DNA from: Sphingomonas hankyongi
GTDB lineage: Bacteria > Pseudomonadota > Alphaproteobacteria > Sphingomonadales > Sphingomonadaceae
Assembly (NCBI RefSeq): GCF_023516575.1
Contig: NZ_JAMGBE010000002.1
Location: 186,001-250,000 of the forward strand
Length of the DNA stretch: 64,000 nucleotides
Reading direction: 5' to 3'
In this document: positions 53,841 to 61,529 of the stretch, in pieces
Position numbering within the stretch: the stretch's first letter is position 1
Layout: each line of letters starts with the position of its first letter
Program-made: the position numbers and the translations under genes
The notes under the pieces: generated by a model
Told to the model about the DNA's origin: nothing
The model's input: the letters and a program-made list of their open reading frames with translations, nothing else
The model's database searches: none

Positions 53841-56059
53841 AGCCCCTGCCAGCGGATCAGCGGCAAGACGCTCGCGTGATCGTCGGTCCACGATGAAAAA
53901 TTCGATCGCGGGCGAAGCGGCTGCCAATCGGAACCCGATGTGACGAGCCGGCCCAGGCTTGCCGGCGAGCGCGAAAGCGCAATCCAGGCGGAGCGCGTCG
54001 CGTTGGCTTCCAGCTCGGCAGCCGATGGATCGTAGACCACCATCCGCGCCTTCCAGCCGCCGCCCCGCGCAGCAGCGGCGACCACTGGTTCAAGGCTGAG
54101 ATAGCGGTTCGAGATGTGGACAAGCAGCAGGCCTTCCGGCGCTAGGCGTCGCCCGTAGATATCGAACGCTTCCCTGGTCATCAGGTGCATCGGAATGGAA
54201 TCCGAGGAGAACGCGTCGACGACCAGAATGTCCGCCGAATTGGCCGGCGAACGATCGAGCGTCAGGCGTGCATCGCCGACCTTGATCCGCGCATTGGGAA
54301 GGCAGCGAGAAAGGAAGTGAAACTGGCCGGAATCGCGCGCGAGGTGCACGATGGCTGGATCAATCTCGTAGATGGTCCAGCTTTGTCCCGGCTGGGCATA
54401 GCATGCGAGCGTGCCCGCGCCGAGGCCGACGACGTCGATCCGCGCGTGGTCGCCGAACAGCTTGGGAGCCGCCTGGAGCGCCTCGCCCACGCCCGAGCCC
54501 GGCACATAATAAGTCGTGGGCATGCGCTCCCGTTCGGCGGAGCCCAAATTCTCGACCCCATGCGTCGTGGTTCCGTGAACGAGACGACGGAAGTCGGTTG
54601 AATCATTTACAGTGTAAATTCCGAAGAAGCTGCGGGTCATCTTGCCGGGCGCGGCCGAGAGCGCGATGCGTTCCCAGCCGCCCGTAACCAGCATCAGCCC
54701 TCCGAGCGCCGCGACGAAGAGGAGGCGATTGCCGACGGCCAGAACCGCAATGGCAATCAGGGCGCCAAGGCTCAGCTTGTCGATCAGCGATGAGCGAGGG
54801 AGCCCGAACGGACCGAGCACGATCACCGCGAGGCAGGTTACCAGGAGCACACCGAAAGCCGTCACGCGCCTGACGTGATCGCTCCGGTCCCAGAATGCTG
54901 CCAAACGAGCGACGGGATGACGACCTGCCATCAAAGCTGCAGCCGCGAGGAGGAGGATCAGATGCTCGTAGGTCCAGTCGAAGATCTGCGGAGCAACCAG
55001 CGCGCAGAAAATTCCGCCCAGCACCCCTCCCACGGACATGGCCAGATAGAAGGACGTTAGCTGGCTGGGCGCCGGCCGCGTATCGAACAGCCGGCTGTGG
55101 AGAGCGACCGAAACGGTGAAGAGGTTGATCAACGCCAGCGCGGCAAAGACGCGGGTAAAGTCGGCGACTCCCGGGATGAGCGCTGCCGCTCCCGGGATGA
55201 GGACGAACGGCGCAAGGCGGCTGATGGCCCGGGCCGGCGACCGGGCGGATGCGAAAGCCACGGTGAAGCTCAAAAGATAGACGCCGAGCGGGATTACCCA
55301 CAGCAGAGGCATAGCGACCAGGTCGGTCGTAAGATGCAGCGTAGTCGACAGGATGAGGCCCGAAGGCACGGCGGCCAACAGCACCCATTTGCCCAAGAGT
55401 CCCAGCGGCAAGGCAGCAGCGTGCTTCCGTTCTTCGGGCGCCTCGGTCCGGGGGAGGTTCAGCGCACACCACGCGACAAGCAGTGCGAGTGCGCAATATC
55501 CGCCGGTCCAAAGCCAGCGTTGCTGGCTCACGGGCATGAACGGTTCGACCAGTAATGGGTAGGCTAGCAGCCCGGCGAAGCTGCCGAGATTCGATGCGGC
55601 GTAGAGCGGATAAGGATCGCCCGCGTCGGACAATGCATACCAGCGCTGGATCAGCGGCGCCTGCGCAGAAACGACGAAAAACAAAGGTCCAATCGACAGC
55701 ACCAGAATTGCGGGAACCCAAAAGAACGGGTTCGCGCTCGCGGAAGGGGTTGCCGACACGAGGCCGATAGGCAGCGTAACCGCCGCAAGGGCGAAAGCGG
55801 CCAGATGGATCGTGCCCTGCCGCCGGGCTGAAAAGCGTCCCAGCCAGTGCGCGTAGGCATATCCAGCCAACAGCAGCGCCTGGTAGACCAGCATCGCCGA
55901 ATTCCACACCGCCGGCGCCCCGCCGAGCCTCGGCAGCACCATGCGCGCAATCATGGGCTGCACGAGGAATAGCAGGAACGAGCCCAGGAAAATCGTGGAG
56001 ACGAAGCGGTAGCGCGCCAGTGAGCTATCCGCCGCGCGCACCTCCGTCACCGTCGCCAT
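53837..56059 (-). CDS. Fused MFS-like / spermidine synthase-like protein
   Basis: A 740-residue inner-membrane protein. Residues 18-470 contain about 12-14 transmembrane helices, and 475-740 form a spermidine-synthase-like methyltransferase-fold domain with V-G-L-G-A-G-T-L-A near 555, E-I-D-P-A near 575 and D-A-F-S-S-D-S near 625. The conserved glycine loop and acidic residue that bind decarboxylated SAM in true synthases are present. The aspartate that deprotonates putrescine appears as D in D-A-F-S-S-D, so activity is possible but unproven. The substrate and direction are unknown. Confidence 0.9.
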   Translation of the reverse strand: MATVTEVRAADSSLARYRFVSTIFLGSFLLFLVQPMIARMVLPRLGGAPAVWNSAMLVYQALLLAGYAYAHWLGRFSARRQGTIHLAAFALAAVTLPIGLVSATPSASANPFFWVPAILVLSIGPLFFVVSAQAPLIQRWYALSDAGDPYPLYAASNLGSFAGLLAYPLLVEPFMPVSQQRWLWTGGYCALALLVAWCALNLPRTEAPEERKHAAALPLGLLGKWVLLAAVPSGLILSTTLHLTTDLVAMPLLWVIPLGVYLLSFTVAFASARSPARAISRLAPFVLIPGAAALIPGVADFTRVFAALALINLFTVSVALHSRLFDTRPAPSQLTSFYLAMSVGGVLGGIFCALVAPQIFDWTYEHLILLLAAAALMAGRHPVARLAAFWDRSDHVRRVTAFGVLLVTCLAVIVLGPFGLPRSSLIDKLSLGALIAIAVLAVGNRLLFVAALGGLMLVTGGWERIALSAAPGKMTRSFFGIYTVNDSTDFRRLVHGTTTHGVENLGSAERERMPTTYYVPGSGVGEALQAAPKLFGDHARIDVVGLGAGTLACYAQPGQSWTIYEIDPAIVHLARDSGQFHFLSRCLPNARIKVGDARLTLDRSPANSADILVVDAFSSDSIPMHLMTREAFDIYGRRLAPEGLLLVHISNRYLSLEPVVAAAARGGGWKARMVVYDPSAAELEANATRSAWIALSRSPASLGRLVTSGSDWQPLRPRSNFSSWTDDHASVLPLIRWQGL

Positions 56060-56104
56060 CTCTCCTCCCCCACTTGCCTTATAATGCGTTTGGAGGATCG
56101 TGGG

Positions 56105-56680
56105 TTAACGGGTCGCCAAGGCTCTCGCGCGCGGCCAGTCGACAGCATCTATCCGAAAGACGATCGACGGGTTCATCTCCGGCCCGAAGCGCGTGTCGAT
56201 GAAGTCGAGGTCCTCACGCCGCGTCATGCCGAGCCGCTTCATCAGGCCCTGGCTTTCATCGTTCCGGGGCACGGTCAGCGCGATCACATGATCGTAGCCG
56301 AAGCGTCCGAACGCGAGATCAAGGCTGGCCATCGCTGCTTCCTTGGCGATGCCCTTGCCCCAAGCGCTTTCCCGCAGGCGCCAGCCTATCTCGGGTGTGC
56401 CCGTCAGATCACCGGCCCCCGGCGAATTGACGCGCTTGAGGCCGCAAAAACCCTGTATCTCACCCGACGTTTTGTCCTCGACGATCCAGAAGGTGTGCCC
56501 GAAGTCGCGCGTGAAGCCGAGGATCCGTTGGTAGGCTGCGTTCCATACCTGCGGCGTCTGCACGCCTCCCAGATTTCGCATGACGGCTGGGGTATTCATG
56601 ATAGCGTAGAAGGCCTGCTCGTCCGCGCCTTCCCAATCGCGAAGGCGAAGACGCGCTGTCTCCGCGACGACCTCAACCAC
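56105..56680 (-). CDS. GNAT family N-acetyltransferase (RimJ-like)
   Basis: A 191-residue acetyltransferase. The preferred start is GTG at 56680, which overlaps the upstream decarboxylase stop by eight bases; a frame to 56728 would overlap more deeply. It has the E-T-A-R-L-R-L-R-D-W opening, I-G-W-R-L near 113, the acetyl-CoA loop A-W-G-K-G-I-A near 122 and N-x-x-S-Q-x-L-M-K-R-L-G near 155 (with D-E-S-Q), which is the RimJ/RimL type. The substrate may be a protein N-terminus or a small amine. It is coupled to the decarboxylase gene. Confidence 0.9.
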   Translation of the reverse strand: MVEVVAETARLRLRDWEGADEQAFYAIMNTPAVMRNLGGVQTPQVWNAAYQRILGFTRDFGHTFWIVEDKTSGEIQGFCGLKRVNSPGAGDLTGTPEIGWRLRESAWGKGIAKEAAMASLDLAFGRFGYDHVIALTVPRNDESQGLMKRLGMTRREDLDFIDTRFGPEMNPSIVFRIDAVDWPRARALATR

Positions 56681-58112
56681 CGAGAGCCCCGACGCCGCGC
56701 ACGACCGCATGAACCGCGTCATCGACATGCTCTAGATGCGTTCGGAAGGACAGGATCGCGCAGCGGAGACGATAACTGCCGTCGATCTTGGTGCCGCTCA
56801 ACATCACGCGGCCTTCCTGCTGTATGTGCCTCATCAACCGTTCGTTGAACTCGTCCGGATCCCCGCTCCTCGGCAGATAGCGGAACGCGACAACCGAGAG
56901 ATCCGGCGCCGGGCCTGGATCAAAGCCCTCGATGGCAGACAGCCGCGCGTGAAAGTAACGCGCCAGCGCGAGCTTCTCGGTCTGGCACGCACGAAAGGCA
57001 GCGATTCCTGCCATCTGAAGCGGCAGCCAGAGGCGCAGGGCCCGGAAGTGCCGGGTAAGCTCGGGCGACAGGTCGGCCGGCGATGGGCCGACTTCGGACT
57101 CGCCCAGCGGACGGATATATTCACCGCTCGCGCTGAAGGCGTCCTGCAGCGCCTTGCCGTCGCGGACGAGCGCGGCGCCGGTGCCGTAAGGCAGGAAAAG
57201 GGTCTTGTGCGGATCGAGTGCGACGCTGTCAGCTTGCTCAATGCCGCGAAGCAACCTGCGGCCCTCCTCGCACAGGGCGAAAAGCCCTCCATAGGCACCG
57301 TCCACGTGCAACCAGGCGCCGTAGCGGCGGCACAATTCTGCAATCTCGGGCAGCGGATCGATCGCGCCCGTGTCGACGGTGCCGGCAGAGGCGACGACTA
57401 TCCACGGTCGAACTCCTTCGCGACGGTCATCCTCCAGCGCTTTCTCGAGCGCAGCGACCGACATTCGGTAATTCTCGTCCGTGGCGATCACCCGCTTCGG
57501 CGAATGACCGCGGCCGGCAATGTGAAGAGCCTTGTCGATGCAGTAATGGGCGAAGCGCGTGACGTAGATCGCACCTCCGCCATCGGGGTCGTTCGCTTCC
57601 CGGGCAGCGACGATCGCGGTGAGGTTGGCAATGCTTCCACCGGAGGTCAGCGTGCCTCCAGCTTCGTGCGGGTAGCCGATCACGCTCGCGAGCCAGGCTA
57701 CGCAGGCATTCTCGATCCGAACCGCACCTGGGCTGGCCGATGCAAAGCCCGAATATTTGTTCGAAGTGGCCGCAAGGAGGTCTCCGAACGCGGAATAAGG
57801 AATCCCCCCGCCCGGTATGTAAGCCATGAAGCGCGGGCTTGTCGTTGCGAAGCCGGGTCGGTCGACGCATGTCGCGACATAGTCGAGCACCGCCGCTGGA
57901 TCCCTGCCCTCTTCCGCAAATTCGGGCTCGAGCTGCTGGGAGAAAACCTCCGACCAGGGGCGGTTGCTCGGTGCATTCTCAACCTGGTCCCAATAATCGA
58001 GCGCGTGTTGCATCGCCTTCGCGCCGAGCAACCTGCGCTCGGAGCTGTCAGGCTCGAGCGGGGCCGCGTCGGCTCGCAGCCGCGCGATCTCGGCCTTCAG
58101 ATCCTCGATCAT
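56673..58112 (-). CDS. PLP-dependent group II decarboxylase (aromatic-amino-acid type)
   Basis: A 479-residue PLP enzyme of the group II decarboxylase fold (GAD/AADC/HDC). It has T-S-G-G-S-I-A-N-L near 154, the PLP-stacking H-V-D-G-A-Y-G-G near 271 and the Schiff-base lysine in L-D-P-H-K-T near 305. Members decarboxylate aromatic amino acids, histidine or glutamate. The amine product is not deducible. Its start shares a base with the hemB stop (TGATG) and its end overlaps the GNAT gene, so decarboxylation and acetylation may act in sequence. Confidence 0.9.
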   Translation of the reverse strand: MIEDLKAEIARLRADAAPLEPDSSERRLLGAKAMQHALDYWDQVENAPSNRPWSEVFSQQLEPEFAEEGRDPAAVLDYVATCVDRPGFATTSPRFMAYIPGGGIPYSAFGDLLAATSNKYSGFASASPGAVRIENACVAWLASVIGYPHEAGGTLTSGGSIANLTAIVAAREANDPDGGGAIYVTRFAHYCIDKALHIAGRGHSPKRVIATDENYRMSVAALEKALEDDRREGVRPWIVVASAGTVDTGAIDPLPEIAELCRRYGAWLHVDGAYGGLFALCEEGRRLLRGIEQADSVALDPHKTLFLPYGTGAALVRDGKALQDAFSASGEYIRPLGESEVGPSPADLSPELTRHFRALRLWLPLQMAGIAAFRACQTEKLALARYFHARLSAIEGFDPGPAPDLSVVAFRYLPRSGDPDEFNERLMRHIQQEGRVMLSGTKIDGSYRLRCAILSFRTHLEHVDDAVHAVVRGVGALGG

Positions 58113-59104
58113 CAGGAAGCAATCATTCGCGCCGCATCAATGGCGTGGTAGGTCAACACGCCCGTGGCGCCGGCTCGCTTGAAAGCCAGCAACGTCTCGA
58201 GGATCAGTGCGCCGCGATCCCCGGCTCCGGCTGCTGCGGCGGCTTCGATCATCGCATACTCACCGCTCACCTGGTAAGCGAAGGTGGGTACCCCGAACGC
58301 ATCCCTGACCCGCGCAACCACGTCCAGATAAGGCAGGCCAGGCTTCACCATGACGAAGTCGGCCCCTTCCGCGAGGTCCAACTCGACCTCGCGAAGCGCC
58401 TCTTCGATATTGGCTGGATTCATCTGGTACCCGCGCTTGTCCCCCTTCAGCCGGCCCAGCGAGCCGACAGCTTCGCGGAACGGACCGTAGAAGGCCGACG
58501 CATATTTGGCGGCATAAGCCATGATAGCGACGTTCTGATGGCCGCCATTTTCGAGCGCCTGGCGAATTGCCGCGACCCGGCCGTCCATCATGTCTGACGG
58601 GGCAACGATGTCTGCACCCGCTTCGGCCTGGACTAGCGCCTGCTCTGTGAGAATGCCGACCGTCTCATCGTTGATGACGTTGCCCGCCTCGTCGGTCACG
58701 CCGTCATGGCCGTGCGCCGTGTAGGGATCGAGCGCGACGTCGGTGAGTACGCCAATCTCCGGAACTGCATCCTTGATCGCCTTGATCGCCTTGCAGATGA
58801 GATTCTCGCGATTGAGCGCCTCGCGAGCATCGTCGGTGCGAAGCTCGTTGGGCGTATTTGGAAACAGCGCAATGCATGGAATACCGAGGTCGGCCGCCTG
58901 CCGGGCGCGCTTGCCCAGATGGTCAATGCTCCACCGGCTAACGCCCGGAAGCGAACCGATCGGTTCCTCCTGCCCCTTCCCCTCGCAGATGAAGATCGGC
59001 CAGATGAGGTCGCTGGGGTGCAGGCGATGTTCGGCGATCATGTCGCGCATCCACGGCGCGACCCGGCCGCGGCGCATGCGCAAATAAGGGTAGAAAGCTG
59101 ACAT
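58112..59104 (-). CDS. hemB: Delta-aminolevulinic acid dehydratase (porphobilinogen synthase)
   Basis: A 330-residue enzyme, start at 59104 (M-S-A-F-Y-P-Y-L-R-M-R-R), that condenses two 5-aminolevulinates to porphobilinogen in heme synthesis. The Schiff-base lysines are K200 (Y-A-A-K-Y-A-S) and K254 (M-V-K-P-G). The catalytic zinc-cysteine cluster is absent: the segment reads D-V-A-L-D-P-Y-T-A-H-G-H-D-G (122-135), with Ala and Asp at the cysteine positions, as in magnesium-dependent alphaproteobacterial enzymes. It is first in a coupled unit with a decarboxylase and a GNAT. Confidence 0.97.
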   Translation of the reverse strand: MSAFYPYLRMRRGRVAPWMRDMIAEHRLHPSDLIWPIFICEGKGQEEPIGSLPGVSRWSIDHLGKRARQAADLGIPCIALFPNTPNELRTDDAREALNRENLICKAIKAIKDAVPEIGVLTDVALDPYTAHGHDGVTDEAGNVINDETVGILTEQALVQAEAGADIVAPSDMMDGRVAAIRQALENGGHQNVAIMAYAAKYASAFYGPFREAVGSLGRLKGDKRGYQMNPANIEEALREVELDLAEGADFVMVKPGLPYLDVVARVRDAFGVPTFAYQVSGEYAMIEAAAAAGAGDRGALILETLLAFKRAGATGVLTYHAIDAARMIAS

Positions 59105-59172
59105 GCCCGGGCCTCTAGCGTCTTTCGCGGCTGATCGGGAACCCAAAACGGCCAGCGCCGCTATGCGCAGCA

Positions 59173-60060
59173 ATGGCAACCGAACTGCCCAAGAATGCGA
59201 TCCTGATCGTCAACACCGCTAGCCGAAGCGGCGCGGAGACGTTCGACCCGGCGTGCGAGAAGCTGACGGCCGCCGGCGTCCACCTGATCGACGCCCGAGC
59301 GGTCGACGATCCCGCGGCGATGTCCGGCGAGGTGCGCGCTGCCGTCGATCGCGCGCCGATGGTGATCGTGGGTGGCGGCGACGGGTCGCTATCCGAGACC
59401 GTCGACCATTTTCTCGGTCGCGATACGGTGTTCGGCCTGTTGCCGCTGGGTACCGCGAACAGCTTCGCGCGGACGCTCGGCATTCCACTCGACCTCGATG
59501 GAGCAGTCGAAGTCATCGCATCGGGAGAGGCTCGGCGGATCGACCTTGCCGCGATAGACGGCGCCTATTTCCTCAACAACGCGGCGCTCGGTCTCGCTCC
59601 CGTAGTCGCTGAGAGCGTCCCGAGCGCCCTCAAGCGCAGCCTTGGCCGGCTCGGCTACCTCCTCTGGGCCGGCTGGTCGGCGGCAAGTTTCAAGGCCTTC
59701 CGCCTCAGGGTACATGACGGGCACGTCATGCACCGCCTTTGGGCAACAGAGGCACGGATCGCCAACGGCCGTTTCCACGGCGGCATCGAGCTTATTGAGA
59801 ATGCCGATCTCGAGAGCGGCGAGATCGTCGTCCAGGTCGTGTCCGGCCGCAGCCTGGTGAAGCTGGGCTGGAGTTACCTCGCGTCCGCCGTCAAAGCGCC
59901 TTCGCGGCACGAAGCCGTGCGGGAATTCCACGGAGAGCGCATGCGCATCGAGACGCGCCCCCGGATGCGAGTTTCCATCGATGGTGAGCTCGGCCCGGAA
60001 ACACCCTTCGAGGCATGGGCGGTGCCGGATGCCGTCACCGTAGCAGCGCCGCGCAGCTAA
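59173..60060 (+). CDS. Diacylglycerol/sphingosine kinase-like lipid kinase (YegS type)
   Basis: A 295-residue lipid kinase with the DAGK catalytic domain: the opening I-L-I-V-N-T-A-S-R-S-G, the nucleotide loop G-G-G-D-G-S-L-S-E near 60-68, L-P-L-G-T-A-N-S-F-A-R near 92 and G-L-A-P near the end of the N domain (about 143). The C-terminal domain ends D-G-E-L-G-P-E-T-P. It likely phosphorylates diacylglycerol or a sphingoid lipid; the latter would suit a sphingolipid-containing organism but is inference. It is divergent from hemB. Confidence 0.9.
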   Translation: MATELPKNAILIVNTASRSGAETFDPACEKLTAAGVHLIDARAVDDPAAMSGEVRAAVDRAPMVIVGGGDGSLSETVDHFLGRDTVFGLLPLGTANSFARTLGIPLDLDGAVEVIASGEARRIDLAAIDGAYFLNNAALGLAPVVAESVPSALKRSLGRLGYLLWAGWSAASFKAFRLRVHDGHVMHRLWATEARIANGRFHGGIELIENADLESGEIVVQVVSGRSLVKLGWSYLASAVKAPSRHEAVREFHGERMRIETRPRMRVSIDGELGPETPFEAWAVPDAVTVAAPRS

Positions 60061-61517
60061 CCTGCCGGATTGAGCGCTCCGCCGGGCTCCCGCGTGGCGA
60101 GCGCCTCCTCCACGCATTCTTCCTCATCTGGACATTCCGCAGGCGCCATGCGCGCTTTGCGCCAACCACCTTGAAGGTAAAAGACGAGCGCCAGCCCGAG
60201 ATTGGCGAGTGCACTGGCCGGAAAGCTCGTCCAGATCGCATCGGCTCCTAGCCAGCCGTAAGTTGCGAAGATCCAGCCGAACCGCACCGGCACCAGACCG
60301 ATGGCGAGAATGAGCAACGGCCCCCAGACGGCGCCGTTTGCGCGCATCGTCGCGAACAACACCATCATCACTCCAAACAGGAGGAAATTCCAGGTCGCGA
60401 GGACATGAATGTGCCGGGCGATCGGCAAGGCCGGACTATCCGTACCCATGAACAAGCTCAGCACGACCCTGTCCGCGAGGGTCAAAAGCAGGATGAGGGC
60501 GCCGGTGATGAGAATCGCCTGAACGATTCCGACGCGGGTGACTCGGTCGACGCGATCCCAGCGGTTCGCGCCGATATTCTGCGCGGTCATAGCGCTGACC
60601 GCCGCCCCTAGCGCCATCGCCGGCATCTGCACATAGGTCCACAGCTGCATCGCAACGCCGAAAGCTGCGGTCGTGTCCACGCCTTCGCGATTTACGAGCC
60701 CGACGAGCGCCAGGGCGGAAAGCGAGATGATGATCATCTGCAGGCCCATCGGGAAGCCCTTGACGATGATCGTCCTGAAGATCGCCATGTCGCACCAGAG
60801 GTATCGGAGCTCCTTGCCGCGAAGCCGCAGGGGCAGGTCGCGAAGGTAAATGTAGGCGATGAGGCCCAGGAGCGCGGCATAGTTCGCAATGAAAGTCGCG
60901 GTGGCGGACCCCGCGATCCCCATTCTCGGCGCAGGCCCGAGGCCAAGGATGAAGACGGGGTTGAGCGCGCTGTCCAGCACAACGGCGACCATCATGAACC
61001 ATAAGGGCGTCAGGCTGTCCCCCGAACCGCGCAGCGCCATCATCATCAGGGTCAGAAGCAGGATCGCCGGCATGGCCAGGAAGATGACCTGCAGATAATC
61101 GAGGGCCAGCGGTTCCGCCTCCGGCGGCGTGCCGAGGAGGCTCAGGATGGAGCTCGCGAGGAAATATCCGACGATCGCGATGACGATCGTGGCGAGCAGG
61201 AACCCGCCTCCAGCAGTCCCGAATATCCTTCGCGCGCCGTCGATGTCCCTCCGGCCCCAATGCTGGCCGATCAGGATCGTCGACGCCATGCCGAAGCCGA
61301 ACACGAAAGAGGTCAGAAGGAACATGACCATGTTCGCATTGGACGTGGCCGCGAGTGCTCCCTCACCGAGGAATCGGCCGACCCAGATCGCGTTGATCGT
61401 GCCGTTGAGCGATTGGAGGATCGAAGAGGCAAGGGTGGGCAGCGCGAACTTCAGGAGCGTGGGCGCAATGCTCCCGTGCGTCAGGTCTCCGCGCCGTGCC
61501 ACTCCGGCGTCCGCCAT
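60057..61517 (-). CDS. MATE family efflux transporter
   Basis: A 486-residue multidrug/oligosaccharide-type transporter with 12 transmembrane helices in two halves and the MATE patterns F-A-L-P-T-L-A near 25 and Q-N-I-G-A near 285-290. It exports cationic compounds using Na+ or H+ gradients. The substrate is unknown. The last 25 residues are acidic (D-E-E-E...), not part of the membrane core. It overlaps the lipid kinase gene end by four bases. Confidence 0.93.
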   Translation of the reverse strand: MADAGVARRGDLTHGSIAPTLLKFALPTLASSILQSLNGTINAIWVGRFLGEGALAATSNANMVMFLLTSFVFGFGMASTILIGQHWGRRDIDGARRIFGTAGGGFLLATIVIAIVGYFLASSILSLLGTPPEAEPLALDYLQVIFLAMPAILLLTLMMMALRGSGDSLTPLWFMMVAVVLDSALNPVFILGLGPAPRMGIAGSATATFIANYAALLGLIAYIYLRDLPLRLRGKELRYLWCDMAIFRTIIVKGFPMGLQMIIISLSALALVGLVNREGVDTTAAFGVAMQLWTYVQMPAMALGAAVSAMTAQNIGANRWDRVDRVTRVGIVQAILITGALILLLTLADRVVLSLFMGTDSPALPIARHIHVLATWNFLLFGVMMVLFATMRANGAVWGPLLILAIGLVPVRFGWIFATYGWLGADAIWTSFPASALANLGLALVFYLQGGWRKARMAPAECPDEEECVEEALATREPGGALNPAG

Positions 61518-61529
61518 GCCCTACTCCTC

